Shown here: positions 12,958-23,941 of the stretch, piece by piece | How positions within the stretch are numbered: the first letter of the stretch is position 1 | How the letters are laid out: each line of letters begins with the position of its first letter | Assembly (NCBI RefSeq): GCF_024166365.1 | Contig: NC_064826.1 | Location: 26,808,001-26,872,000 of the forward strand | Direction: 5' to 3' | Source of the DNA: Elephas maximus indicus | Lineage: Eukaryota > Chordata > Mammalia > Proboscidea > Elephantidae | DNA: 64,000 bases | Notes under the pieces: generated by a model | Seen by the model: only the letters and a program-made list of their open reading frames with translations | The model's database searches: none | Told to the model about the DNA's origin: nothing | Program-made: the position numbers and the translations under genes

Positions 12958-13147
12958 TAAGGAGTCGTCCCTGGGTGGTACAGTTAACTTGCTCAGCTGC
13001 TAAGCCAAAGGTTGGAAGTTCGAGTTCTGAAAAATTACTCCTACTTATGAAAATTTAATCACTGAAAATGCTGTGAAGCCCAGTTTTACTCTGACATGCA
13101 TGGGGTCGCCACGAGTTGAAATTGACTCAATGGCAACTGGTTTTTTA
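12958..13147 (+). repeat. Diverged AfroSINE, sense
   Basis: 'gagtcgtccctgggtggtac' to 'atggcaactggttttttatt', with 'catggggtcgccacgagttg' typical of the SINE 3' part. Confidence 0.8.
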
Positions 13148-13154
13148 TTATATT

Positions 13155-13204
13155 GAAACCACCTGGTTTAATCCAGAATCATCTCCCTATTATAAAGTCA
13201 TCTG

Positions 13205-13235
<31 letters not shown>

Positions 13236-13372
13236 TTTTTTTAAGTCATCTGGTTAGCTACTTTAATTCCCCTTTGCCATGTAACATAACATACTCATAG
13301 GTTCCAGGGATTAGAATATAGATATCCTTGGGGGGTAGGGAGGGGCATAATTCTGCCTACCACACTGCTAAT
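13155..13372 (-). repeat. MLT1-type LTR fragment, antisense, with an A/T palindrome insert
   Basis: 'ggtttaatccagaatcatct', 'taacatactcataggttcca' and 'atatccttggggggtaggga' read in reverse as the MLT1/MaLR LTR start. The fragment is interrupted at 13209-13242 by an A-rich/T-rich palindrome. Confidence 0.65.
13195..13256. repeat. A(n)(TA)n T(n) palindrome with 14-bp flanking direct repeat
   Basis: The 34-bp insert A10-(TA)n-T8 (13209-13242) is flanked by perfect 14-bp copies of AAGTCATCTGGTTA at 13195-13208 and 13243-13256. It interrupts an otherwise continuous MLT1-type LTR. Confidence 0.9.
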
Positions 13373-13374
13373 TA

Positions 13375-13560
13375 ATAATGTTACATATACATTTAATCCA
13401 CTGTATTATTATCCTCATTTTACACTTGGAGACAATGAAGTAAAGCAGTTAATTACTTTGTCTAAGGTCAGACAGCCAGCTGAGTAGGAGAGCTGGGAAG
13501 AAAACCCAAGCCATCAGGCTCTGGAGGTTCTGCTCTTATTCAGACTACTCTTTATTCTCT
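13375..13560 (-). repeat. MIR, antisense
   Basis: 'tatcctcattttacacttgg', then 'aaggtcagacagccagctga' and 'aaacccaagccatcaggctc', the reverse of the MIR consensus. Confidence 0.75.
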
Positions 13561-13605
13561 CACTGAATACATTCCTCCTTACTTTGAAAAGCAAAAATAA
13601 AAGTA

Positions 13606-13640
13606 ATTGCTGTTGAGTCAATTCCAACTCATGGTCATAG
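13606..13640 (-). repeat. Short AfroSINE tail fragment, antisense
   Basis: 'attgctgttgagtcaattcc' and 'aactcatggtcat' only, followed by an A/GA-rich tract. Confidence 0.5.
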
Positions 13641-13654
13641 AAAAAAAAAAGAGA

Positions 13655-13885
13655 GAGAGATTGCATTCTGGAGTTAGACTATCTGCATTCATATTTTAGT
13701 TCTGCCACTTACTAGCTGAGCAACTTTGAAGAAGTTACTTAACAACTCCAAGTCTCAAATTTCATCCTCTGTAAAGCTGTTCTAATAACAGAACCTACTT
13801 CATGGGGGTTTTGTGAGAATCAAATATATAAATTTCATGTAAAGCTCTTTGTAGAGAGCCTGGCCTATAATATGCACGTGCACCT
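13655..13885 (+). repeat. MIR, sense
   Basis: 'tctgccacttactagctgag', 'aagttacttaacaactccaa', 'cctacttcatgggggttttg' and 'gagagcctggcctataatat' follow the MIR order. Confidence 0.85.
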
Positions 13886-14423
13886 TTATGTAAATGGCAA
13901 TGTTTCTGGATTTAATGTTGTTGTTGTTGTTGTTAGGTGTCATAAAGTTGGTTCCGACTCACAGGAATTCTATGTATAACAGAACGAAACTTTGCCCAGT
14001 CCTGTGCCATCCTCACAATCATCACCATGTTTGAGCCCATTGTTGCAGCTACTGTGTCAATACATTCTGTTGAGGGACTTTCTTTTTTTCACTGACCTTC
14101 TACTTTACCAAGCATGATGTCCTTCTCCAAAGACTAGTACCCCCTGTCCAAAGTATGTGAGATGAGGTCTCACCATCCTTACTTCTAAGGAGCATCCTGG
14201 CTTTACTTCTTACAAGGCAGATTTGTTCATTCTTCTGGCAATCCATGGTATATTCAATATTCTTCGCCAACACTATAATTCAAAGGCATCAATTCTTCAG
14301 TCTTTCTCATTCATTGTCCAGCTTTCATATGCATATGATGTGACTGAAAACACCATGGCTTTGGCCTGATGCATTTAGTCCTCAAAGTGACGTCTTTGCT
14401 TTTCAGCATTTTAAAGAGGTCTT

Positions 14424-14449
<26 letters not shown>
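14424..14449. repeat. A14T12 palindromic insert inside the RTE
   Basis: Sibling RTE copies read continuously through this point ('agatcttttgcagcagcttt' at 20831). Here A14 then T12 interrupt the same site, with a short CTT/TCTT duplication on both sides. Confidence 0.8.
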
Positions 14450-14455
<6 letters not shown>

Positions 14456-14652
14456 GCAGCAGATTTGCCCAACGCAATGCATCATTTGATTTCTTGACTG
14501 CTGCTTCCATGGGCATTGATTATGGATCCAAGTAAAATGAAATCCTTGACAACTTCAATCTTTTTTTCATTTATCATGATGTTGCTTATTAGTCCAGTTG
14601 TGAGGATATTGTTTTCTTTATGTTGAGGTGAATAAGAAATATTTAATGAAAC

Positions 14653-14944
14653 TTAGATCAAGAAGATCTCTGCCAATGCCTTCTGTGCAGCTTGGACTTC
14701 TTCCTTCGGTTCTTGATCATATGCTACCTCCTGAAATGGCTGAGTGTTCACCAGTTCTTCCCGGTCCAGTGACCCCATGTATTCCTTCCATCTTCTTTTG
14801 ATGCTTTTTGTGTTGTTCAGAGTTTTGCCCATAGAATCCTTCAATATTGCAACTCAAGTCTTGAATTTTTTCTTCAATTCTTTCAGCTTGAGAAATGCTG
14901 AGCATGTTCTTCCTTTCTGGTTTTCTAAATCCAGGTCTGTGCAC
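14653..14944 (-). pseudogene. RTE ORF remnant upstream of the RT domain
   Basis: Two overlapping open frames on the minus strand carry pieces of one ancestral RTE protein (for example VNTQPFQEVAYDQEPKEEVQ and LNNTKSIKRRWKEYMG). The need to change frame shows at least one indel. It is not functional. Confidence 0.7.
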
Positions 14945-15361
14945 ATGTCATTGTAATAATTTACTTTTCTCAAGCCACCCTTTGAAATCTTCCGTTTGGC
15001 TTTTTTACTTCATCATTTCTTCCATTTGCTTTAGTCACTCTACATTCAAGAACAAGTTTCAGTCTCTTCTGACATCTAGTTTGATCTTTTCTTTCTTTCC
15101 TGTCTTTTTCATGACCTCTTGCTTTCTTCATGTATGATGTCCTTGATGTCATTCCACAACTTGTCTGGTAATTTGGGCATTAGTGTTCTATGTGTCAAAT
15201 TTGTTCTCGAGATGGTCTCTAAATTCAGGTGGGATATACTCAAGGTCATACTTTGGCTCTCGTGGACTTGTTTTAATTTTCTTCAACTTCAACTTGAACT
15301 TGCGCATGGGTAATTGATGGTCTGTTCTGCAGTTTTCCCCTGGCCTTACTGAGATTTAATA

Positions 15362-15536
15362 TTATCTGTTAAACCTTGGTAGCATAGTGGTTAAGTGCTA
15401 CAGCTGCTAACCAAAAGATTGGCAGTTTGAATCCACCAGACGCTCTTTGGAAACTCTATGGGGCAGTTCTACTCTGTCCTATAGGGTCGCTAGAAGTCAA
15501 AATCAACTCAACAGCAGAAGTTTTGGTTTTGGTTAC
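15362..15536 (+). repeat. AfroSINE, sense
   Basis: 'aaaccttggtagcatagtgg' to 'gcagaagttttggttttggt', with the core 'tctactctgtcctatagggt'. Confidence 0.9.
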
Positions 15537-15539
15537 TAT

Positions 15540-16448
15540 TTTTGTTGATGTTGTTGTTATTAGATCCTGGAATATTTTGTTTTCAGTTTAATTAGATATT
15601 CAATTTCAAATAATATAACAAAATTTGGTCAAGGGAGCAAGGCTATGGATTTAAGTAGCTTTGAGAAAAACCCAGGTAATTTTACATCTGAAAATTAGCA
15701 GCATCAACAAGGAGCATTAACGTCAGGATTGAGATTTTATTGTTAATAGGCTGTCTTGTTGCAGCAAGGAAAGTTTATATTTCCAGCCCGTTTTCGACCA
15801 GTCATTTGAATTCATTGGTGGCTATCATCAGGGTATTAGCATATGAGTATCTTACTATCCAAACTCTAGAATTCAAATAAACTGTTGATGGTGATGGGAG
15901 AGAATGTTAATGGTATTTTACTCCATATTTAAAATGCTGCAGACTTTCCCATATTCCCATCTAGGATATAGCTCTGTGAATAATACTGGCTTTTGAAAGA
16001 TTTGGATAATAGATTACTAAAAAAAATACAGACTGTTGACTATTGTCCCACAATGTCTTCCACCTCACCCCTTATCTCTTGAACTCCAGCTCTTGGAAAT
16101 TTGTGGGTGTGGGCATATGTGTGCCCAGGGAAAATTCATTTATATATATGGGAATGCTTCCAGGTGAAAGATCTCCAAATAAACAAATTCTGTTAGAATT
16201 TAAAGAGTCTTTTCTTCTGTGACTGTGTTTACAGTTGAGTCTTTTAATATTATTCCTTTGAAATATTTCAAGTTGAAAAAATTAGAATAGCTGGAACTAA
16301 TAGAGATTTGTCCTGGAAAAAGCTTAATCATGACTTTTGGGTTAACTACAGAAAAATAGAGTTTATTTCAGACACAGACCTTAAAACTTACTCTGCTCTT
16401 TTAAAACTTCAGATGTAGGGGGGAAAGTGAAATCAATTTGCAGGTTCA
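15540..16448. other. Intergenic stretch without a recognised feature
   Basis: AT-rich sequence; no repeat or gene identified. Confidence 0.4.
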
Positions 16449-16529
16449 AGTGTGCCAATTGTGAGGGGAAAGCAAGTGGAAACCAGCAACATCTTCCTCA
16501 GAGATGCACTAAATGAGGTCTGGATTTCA
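16449..16529 (+). repeat. Source block of a local 81-bp duplication
   Basis: 81 bp from AGTGTGCCAATTGTGAGG to GTCTGGATTTCA. It reappears at 17781-17861 inside an L1 3' UTR with 6 differences (about 93% identity). The flanks are not repeats I recognise. Confidence 0.85.
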
Positions 16530-17236
16530 TGAGCTTTTGTAAGCAATTAAACATTACCATGACCTTGAGAGTGCTTTCTCTGAATTCTGGAGGCATGTAT
16601 GGAATGTTTAATTCATTTTTTTTTTGGTCAGTATTTTCAATTGCTTTAATGGATTTATATACTACCTCTAGTACTTTAATTTTACACCTGAACATTCTTA
16701 CTCAAACTAAAAAAAAAAAAAAAACAAAAAAACCCTTTTGTGTAATCAACAGTGTCTAAAATAATACATCATTTTTTAACATGTGGAGGTGAGGCGGGTA
16801 GGAAGAGAGAGGAAAAGAGGAACAGAAAGTAATGTCCATCTGTCCATCTAGGGAAATGGAGGAATGGAGAGGGGAGAGGTGAGGTAGGAGAAAGAATTTC
16901 ACTGAAAGATGAAAAAATCTTTTTATATTGGATTATACAACCCTCCATCTTCTGTAAAATGTTGATTTTTTTTTAAGCCTAAATGAATGTTTATTTTTTA
17001 CAAGTGTTTAGCAATATTACTTTATTTCTATTTTACAATAAGTATCATTATCTGTCAGCAAAATGTTAATTTTCTATGGGTCGTTTTATTCCATGTCTTT
17101 TGGAACTTTTTTTTTTAATCACTCATTTTAATTTAATTTGCAAATGGTAAATTGAATCCATATAAAGTATACAATTTGTGGAGTTTTGACAGATGTATAC
17201 ACCTATAAAACTACCACTGCAATCAAGATACAGAAT

Positions 17237-17985
17237 GTTCCGCTAGCAAGTGGCCATCTAAGATGCATCAATTGATCTCAACCCACCTGGAGCAAAGGAG
17301 AATGAAGAACATAAAAACACAAGGTAATTATGAGCCTAAGAGACAGAAAGGGCCACATAAATCAGAGACAATATCAACCTGAGACCAGAAGAACTAGATG
17401 GTGCCCGGCTATAAGTGATGACTGCCATGACAGGGAACACAGCAGAGAATCCCTGAGGGAGCAGGAAAATAGTGGGATGCAGACCTCAAATTCTCATAAA
17501 AAACCAGACTTAATGGTCTGACTGAAACTAGAAGGACCCTGGAGGTCATGATCCCCAGATCTTCTGTTAGCCTAAGACAGGAACCATTCCCAAAGTCAAC
17601 TCTTCAGACAGAGATTGGACTGGACTATAAGACAGAAAATGATACTGGGGAGGAGTGACCCTCTTGGATCAAGTAGACACATGAGACTATATGGGCAGCT
17701 CCTGCCTGGAGAGGAGGTGCGAAGGCTAAGGGGGACAGAAGCTGGCTGAATGGACACGGAAATATAGGGTGGAGAGAAGGAGTGTGCCAATTGTGAGGGG
17801 GAAGCAAGAAGAAACCAGCAACAGCCTCCTCAGAGATGCACTAAATGAGGTCTGAATTTCACCATTAGGGGGAGAGCAACTTGGAGTATATAAAAAAGGT
17901 GTATATAAGTTTTTGTACAAGCGACCAACTTGATTTGTAAAGTTTCACTTAAAGCACAATAAAAATTAAAAAGAAAAAAAAAATA
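17237..17985 (+). mobile_element. Afrotherian L1 3' UTR inserted into the old L1M
   Basis: 'gcaagtggccatctaagatg' through 'taaagcacaataaaaattaa' and a poly(A). It is sense and 5'-truncated, and lies inside the antisense L1M. An 81-bp foreign block (17781-17861) replaces the 'tgtcacatta' junction seen in the copies at 9.9 and 36.5 kb. Confidence 0.9.
17781..17861 (+). repeat. Templated 81-bp insertion in the L1 3' UTR
   Basis: Copy of 16449-16529, direct orientation, 1,332 bp downstream. Junction microhomologies are AGTGTGC on the left and TCA on the right. Absent from the two other L1 copies of this type in the window. Confidence 0.85.
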
Positions 17986-18554
17986 CATTCCTCACAGCCC
18001 TTTGCAATTCTTCTGTCTTGGTCCCTGACCCTAGGCAACCACTCATCTCCTTTATATCACTATAAGCTTCTTGGCATTTTCTAAGATCTGAAAAAATGAA
18101 ATTATATATACACGGTTTTGTGTTTGACTTCTTTTACTAATCATGATATTTTAGAGATCCATCCATGTTGTTGTATATATCAGCAGTTCATTTCCTTTTA
18201 CTGCTAAGTAGTATTCCATTGTATGAATTTACCATTCTTTTTTCTATCCTTTCACCTGTTGATGAACATTTGGGTAGCTTCTAGACTTTAGCCATTGTGA
18301 ATAATGCTGACCTGAGCATTCATATACAAGTTTTTGGGTGGACATAGATTTTCATTTCTCTCATGTAAATAAATACCTAGGAGTGGAATTGCTGGATCAC
18401 ATGGTAATTATATGTTTACCTTTATAAGAAACTGATCAGCAGTTTTCCAAGTAGTTGTACCATTTTACATTCCCACCAGTAGAGTGTAAGGATGCTCCAC
18501 ATCCTTACCAACACATGACATTGTCAGGCTTTTTAATTTTAACCATTCTAATGG

Positions 18555-18612
18555 GAAGTTCTACTCTGTCCTATAGGGTCATTATAAGTCAGAATCAACT
18601 CAACAGCACACA
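18555..18612 (+). repeat. AfroSINE 3' half, sense
   Basis: 'gaagttctactctgtcctat' to 'caactcaacagcacacaac'. The head is missing; it lies within the old L1M. Confidence 0.8.
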
Positions 18613-18629
18613 ACGGTGACAATGGATAT

Positions 18630-18843
18630 GAAAGGTCCCTGTTGGCACAAACGATTTGCTTTTGGCTACAAACTGAAAGGTTGGCAGTTTGAACCCACCC
18701 AGCAGCACTGCAGAGAAAGGACAGGTGATCTGTTTCCGTAAAGATTACAGTCAGGAAAACCCTATGGAGCTCAGTTCTACTCTACAGCACATGGGTCACT
18801 GTAAGTCAGAATCAACTTGACAGCAACCACTTCTTTGGTTTAA
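18630..18843 (+). repeat. AfroSINE, sense, long subtype
   Basis: 'aaggtccctgttggcacaaa', 'gtttgaacccacccagcagc', 'ccgtaaagattacagtcagg' and 'caacttgacagcaaccactt'. Confidence 0.85.
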
Positions 18844-20229
18844 TGGTTTTAATCTGCTTTTTCCTTCTGATGACTAATGATGTTGAACATTTTTTATGTT
18901 TATTTGCTGTTTGTATATCTTCTTTTATAGAGAAGTATCTGTTCAAATCATTTGACTATCTTTAAACTGGATTATTTGGCTTCTTATATATATATATTTT
19001 TTAAGAGCCCATTATATACTCTAGAAACAAGTCCTTTGTCAGATATATGTGTTGTGAATATTTTCTCCCAGTCTAAAGCTTTTCTTTTCGTTTTCTTAAT
19101 GGTGTCTAAGAGAAAGTTTTAAATTTTGATAAAGACCTATTTATCAATTTTTTTTCCTTTATGGTTTATGCTTTTGACATTATACCTAAGAAATATTTGC
19201 ATAACCCAAAGCTAGAAAGATTCTCTCTGATGTTTTCTTTTAGAAATTTTACAGTTTTAGCTTTTATACTTAGGTCTATCATCTATTTCACGTTAAATTT
19301 TTATGTATGGTGTAAGATAGTGGTCAATGTTCATTACTTTTTTAAAGAGTATTCAGTTGTTCCAGCAACAGTTGTTGAAATAGCTATCTTTTAAGGCTAA
19401 CTCTCCATGTTCTGTACTAACCAAAGTTCACTTTAAAGTGTTCAGTGATATTATATCCATTTGCAATAAATATCATCTGCCAATAATCAGTAATTCTCCA
19501 AAGGAGATTTCATTCCTTACCTAAAATTGCTAAAGAAAATTTTAGAAGTGGGGTGGGGGGGATGAAATTTGATAATCTTTCTCTAGGTTCCATTCATGAA
19601 CTAATTTTATCCAATGGATGTTGTCGACCACCTACCTTGTGCCATGTATCACGTTAAGAAAGAGACAAGAATAAGAAACCATTTCTTAGAAGCTGTCACT
19701 CTGGCACAGGATAAAAACACACTATGCACAATTCAGTCACAGCTATAACACAGGTTAGGGAAAAAAAATTTTGACGGTCACAGAAGAGGGAAATTAACTT
19801 CCCAGGAAAGTGAGAGAAGACTTCACAGAGGTCGTATCACTTGGACAGGTCATCTTTGTTCTAATTCCTTTTACATTCTTTCAGAAAGGAATCACACTTC
19901 CTATAGAAAATCTAGAAAGTATAAATAAAGACATACTTTATCAAGCTAGCTTTTTAGGTGCTTGCAATCTCATCAGGATCAGAAAAGGCAATGAAGAGAT
20001 GTGTCATAAGTAAAGAAACAAAGACCTGTAGGACTTACCTGATAGTCTCACCTATAGATGAGAAATTTTATTGATATGATCCCAAGATCAAACTGCACGT
20101 AAACGTAAACTCTTTGTTTTGGGCCAACAAAACTTGCTTCTGAGGAAAAAGGGGATGGATGTAAGAGGAAACGGGATGGGTACGAGAGACCTGGAAGTGA
20201 GGATTCCATTAACTGAGCAGAGATGTACC

Positions 20230-20338
20230 AAAATAGTTGTTAGTGGGTGCTTTTCAGTCCATTCCAACCCATAGAGACCCAATGTGACAGAACAGAACTG
20301 CCCCATAGGGTTTTCTTAGCTGTAATCTTTACGGAAGC
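20230..20338 (-). repeat. AfroSINE 3' part, antisense
   Basis: 'gttgttagtgggtgcttttc' to 'tgtaatctttacggaagcc'. It stops abruptly where the RTE begins, so the head was lost or displaced. Confidence 0.8.
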
Positions 20339-21092
20339 CTATTGTTATGTGCTGTTCAGTCATTTCTGACTCATAGCAACCCTATGTACAACAGAATGAA
20401 ACACTATCTGGTCCTGCACCATCCTGACAATGCTTGCTATGTTTGAGCCCACTATTGCAGCCACTGTACCAATCCATCTCATTGAGGGTCTTCCTCGTTT
20501 TCACTGACCCTCTACTTTACCAAGCATAATACCCTTCTTCAAGGACTGGTCCCTCCTGATAGCATGTCCAAAGTACATAAGACAAAGTCTCCACAACCTC
20601 TCTTCTAAGGAGCATTCTGGCTGTCTTTCTTCCAAGACAAATTTGTTCATTCTTCTGATGTTCATGATATATTCAGTATTCTTCACTACACCATAATTCA
20701 AAGGCATCAATTCTTCTTCAGTCTTCCTTACTCATTGTCCACCTGTTACACACATATGAGGCGATTGAAAATACCAAGGCTTGGGTCAGACGCACTTTTG
20801 TCCTCAAGGTGACACCTTTGCTTTTCAACCCTTGAGGAAGATCTTTTGCAGCAGCTTTGCTAATGCAATATGTTATTTGATTTCTTGACTGCTGCTTCCA
20901 TGGACTTTGATTGTGGATCCAAGTAAAATGAAATCCTGACAACTTCAATATTTTCTCTGTTTATCATGGTGTTGCTTACTGGTCCAATGTGAGGATTTTT
21001 GTTTGCTTTATGTTGAAGAGTAATCCATACTGAAGGCTGTAGTCTTTGATCTCCATCAGTAAGTGCTTCAAGTCCTCTTCACAGAAGCCTAG
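20339..21092 (-). mobile_element. RTE LINE 3' end, antisense
   Basis: Runs from 'ttgttatgtgctgttcagtc' to 'aagtgcttcaagtcctcttc'. It retains the undeleted junction sequence upstream of the 3' end ('taatccatactgaaggctgt' near 21022), unlike the deleted copies at 14.6 and 24.7 kb. The minus-strand frame (20501-20948) holds degenerate RT C-terminal coding pieces, such as RRMNKFVLEERQPECSLEER. Confidence 0.9.
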
Positions 21093-21107
21093 GGTCTGCG
21101 ATTTGCC

Positions 21108-21200
21108 TCACACTCACCATGTGCCAAGCGTCCTAAGTGCTTCATTGAATTCTCACAACAATCTTAGGAGAGTTTTACAGAGAGAAAATGAGGCAAGAGA
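21108..21200 (-). repeat. MIR, antisense fragment
   Basis: 'actcaccatgtgccaagcgt', 'attctcacaacaatcttagg' and 'gagaaaatgaggcaag' match the MIR 3' part in reverse. Confidence 0.7.
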
Positions 21201-21282
21201 TGTTAAAGCCACCATGATAGATCGTATTATCACTTATTATTATATTATCACTCTCACCTCCATAAGCCAAAAATAAACAAAG

Positions 21283-21433
21283 AAACAAACCCATTGCCAT
21301 CAAGTTGATTTCAACTCATAGTGACCCTATAGGACAGAGTAGAACTACCCAATAGGATTTCCAAGAAGCAGCTGGTGAATTCGAACTGCCAGCTTTTTAG
21401 TTAGCAACTGAGCTCTTAACCACTGAGCCACCA
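21283..21433 (-). repeat. AfroSINE, antisense
   Basis: 'acaaacccattgccatcaag' to 'accactgagccaccata', with 'ctataggacagagtagaact'. Confidence 0.9.
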
Positions 21434-22004
21434 TACATTTCTTCACTTTATCAATGCTTGTTTTGTTCATGTGACTTGTTTTGGCCTCATAGTGGACAAA
21501 GTGTACTTTCCTGTCTCCCTGCTTGGCAAGCCTTTGAGCTAGGCCATATGTTTGCTTTGGCCAATGGGACGTTTGCAGATATGACAAAAGCAGAAGTTTA
21601 AAACATATATGCAGGAATGGGTTCTTCTCTTATGTCTCTGCCATCACTAGGAGAAAAAAGTCCCCTCAGGAGTCTTTTGTTGCAAAGAACCTGAAAGCAT
21701 GGAGCAGACCTGAAACCAACCTGTAAGCTGGAGCACAGCCCAGCCTGGATCAGGTAACCCATAGAAAAGTGAGAGAGAATAGTTTATTGCTGCTTTAGTC
21801 ATTCACTAATATTAGGGGCAGTTTGTTATTAAGCCACTTAGCTAAGTGGTAGAAAGGATCTGAGCCATGACAATATGGCTACAGAGTCTGTATGCTACCT
21901 CTACTCGTAAATAATGAGTTATTTTCATACATGCAGATAAAGATAAATCAGTAGGCCAATGAAACTAGAGTTCTATAACTCAGGAGAAAGTTATAGGTCT
22001 GGAA

Positions 22005-22240
22005 TTAAGAGCATGTCTTATTAATTAGTGTCCCGAACCATGGCAAATCATTTAATCTCTCTGTGCTTCCCTTATAAGACTATTGTAAAAATAAAATAAA
22101 GTAATAACTGTCAGAGCCCTTTGAAATGTTAAAAGTGGTATGGAAATGCAGGTTATGCATTTTTTAAGTCTGTTTTTGTGCCTAAAATTGTGCCCGGTGT
22201 GTAATAGGTGCTCAGTACGTATTTGTTAAATTGAATATTT
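22005..22240 (+). repeat. MIR/L2-like fragment, sense
   Basis: 'atcatttaatctctctgtgc' and 'tgtaataggtgctcagtacg' follow the MIR and then L2-tail pattern; diverged. Confidence 0.55.
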
Positions 22241-22345
22241 TTCAAACAGTATCCTCAGTTTATAAATAACAAAAACATAATCAAAGTATGTTTATCATTA
22301 AGGAAGTAATTAAATTCTCTTCTTGCCAAGAATGCAGAAAAAGTC
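22236..22345 (+). repeat. Unnamed repeat, copy 1
   Basis: 'tcaaacagtatcctcagttt', 'ataaataacaaaaaca' and 'cttcttgccaagaatgcaga' recur at 24603-24673 with a shorter spacer. Not a family I can name. Confidence 0.55.
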
Positions 22346-22405
22346 AAAGAAGTCACTTCTGCTTAAAGCAATAGACATGTATTAGATATACGGACAATGT
22401 TCATT

Positions 22406-22602
22406 TCTGCTGCCCTCTGGGTGGCGCAAAAGGCTAAGCACTTGACTACTAGCTGAAAGATTGGCAGTTCAAACGCACCCAGAGGTGTGTCAATGGCTTC
22501 TGAAAGGCCACAGCCTTGAAAGCCCTATGAAGAGTTCTACCCTGCGTACATGGGGTTGCCGTGAATTGGAACTGATTTGATGGCAACTAACAACAATGAT
22601 TA
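22406..22602 (+). repeat. AfroSINE, sense
   Basis: 'ctgccctctgggtggcgcaa' to 'tgatggcaactaacaacaa', with 'tacatggggttgccgtgaat'. Confidence 0.88.
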
Positions 22603-22604
22603 CC

Positions 22605-23756
22605 CAACTAACTGTTCCCAAGCTAATGTTCTACAGATTCTGTGATTAAGTGAGAACGTTGTTGTGATCTTATATTAGGATAGTTTCTAATTCAAAGGGT
22701 GTTTTATTAGTGGGAAACTATTTGAATTTACAATTTGTTAATGCAGTTAAAATTGTGCTTTATTTATAAAATGCAGATAATTCTGTAAATAGCTAAATAA
22801 GAATCTGAATGTAAAAGTTGGATCACTGTGACAGGAAGAAAATGTTCATTTATTCTTTCTCCTTCTCTATTCACCATGAAGCAAGATAAAGCCAAATAAG
22901 ATGCCTCATCTTTAAGACATTTGCACTTATTCCCTCAGGATTCAGGCTATGGTCATGGTTAGATCTTGCGTCTGGATGAGGTGGGCAGTTGTTCTTGCCT
23001 GTCACTCTTCTTCTGTTTCCTCACATCAAACCACAGCGAAATTCAAGACTGGAAATGTTATTTAACTTGTTCTACTTTCTGTCGTTAACATAGGCTGCCT
23101 CCTCATCCCAAACTTATCCGATAATTTCTTGAGAAAATTTTTAGTGGTGTAGATAAAGGGTTATTTCTGCTCCAAAGTTTCCTGTTAAAATATTAAATTG
23201 GAACATTTGAACAGCATTGTGTCACTGACATGAAATTGACTAACACTCTGGAAGCAATAAATTTTACTTAAGCATCCTTCACTGAAGTAAGCACTTCATC
23301 TTGTGGCAGATATTCTCCAGTGAGGGCTTTGGGTGAAACTCCTTCTGTCTCAGCTAAAAATCTCTAAAAAGCAACTCCTATCTCTGAACCATCTCTGGCC
23401 TGCAGTTAATATGCGCTAGCAATGTAATTGAGTCTATCAGTGTCATTAGTACATTAAGAGACATAGACTAACTATAGTACTGGAAGAAAGAAAGGAAAAG
23501 ATCAATCATCTAATTATTTTTGCTGTAGATTTTTATCATAATGATTCCCTTATTTTAGTTCTTGAATATCTATTGTATCTGTAAAAGACCAAAAGTTTTC
23601 AATTCTTTAGAAGTGTCTAAGATAATGGCAGGAAAATAAATAGCATGAATACAAATATAACTAATATCCTGGATTCCTTCACAGGATCCAGGGTGTCAAA
23701 GTTGGTTTTAAACTACTCGCCAAAAGTTACTTAATTTTGTGGTTCTAGAGCTCCAG
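22605..23756. other. Intergenic stretch without a recognised feature
   Basis: About 1.15 kb of apparently unique AT-rich DNA between two SINEs. Confidence 0.4.
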
Positions 23757-23930
23757 AGGAGCCCTGGCGGCGTAATGTTTAAGAGCTCAACTGCTAACGA
23801 AATTGTCAGTAGTTTGAATCCATCAGCTGCTCCTTGAAAAATCTATGGGGCAGCTCTAAGTGTCCTTTAGGGTCACTATGAATCGGAATGGATTAGGTGG
23901 CAACAGGTTTGTCTGTTTGTTTTTTCAATA
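23757..23930 (+). repeat. AfroSINE, sense
   Basis: 'aggagccctggcggcgtaat' to 'ggtggcaacaggtttgtctg'. Followed after about 12 bp by another sense SINE. Confidence 0.9.
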
Positions 23931-23941
23931 GTTCCAGAAGG

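Larger units (their letters stand above)
13917..15358 (-). mobile_element. RTE (BovB-like) LINE, antisense, with internal deletion
   Basis: The 3' half (13917-14638) matches the other RTE tails. The 5' half (about 14645-15358) is antisense coding sequence from the region between endonuclease and reverse transcriptase; one frame reads IKRRWKEYMGSLDREELVNT (residues from 14653-14844). The RT core is missing: the halves join at 14617-14667, a junction repeated at 24674. An A14T12 insert lies at 14424-14449. A (GTT)n run marks the 3' end. Confidence 0.88.
17135..19400 (-). mobile_element. Old L1M LINE, antisense, in three pieces
   Basis: Pieces at about 17135-17236, 17987-18553 and 18845-19400 read in order as an antisense mammalian L1 3' region. 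Marks include 'gcaatcaagatacagaatgt', 'tagtattccattgtatgaat', 'aattgctggatcacatggta' and 'agtcctttgtcagatatatg'. A younger L1 (17237-17985) and two SINE pieces (18555-18843) split it. Confidence 0.88.
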
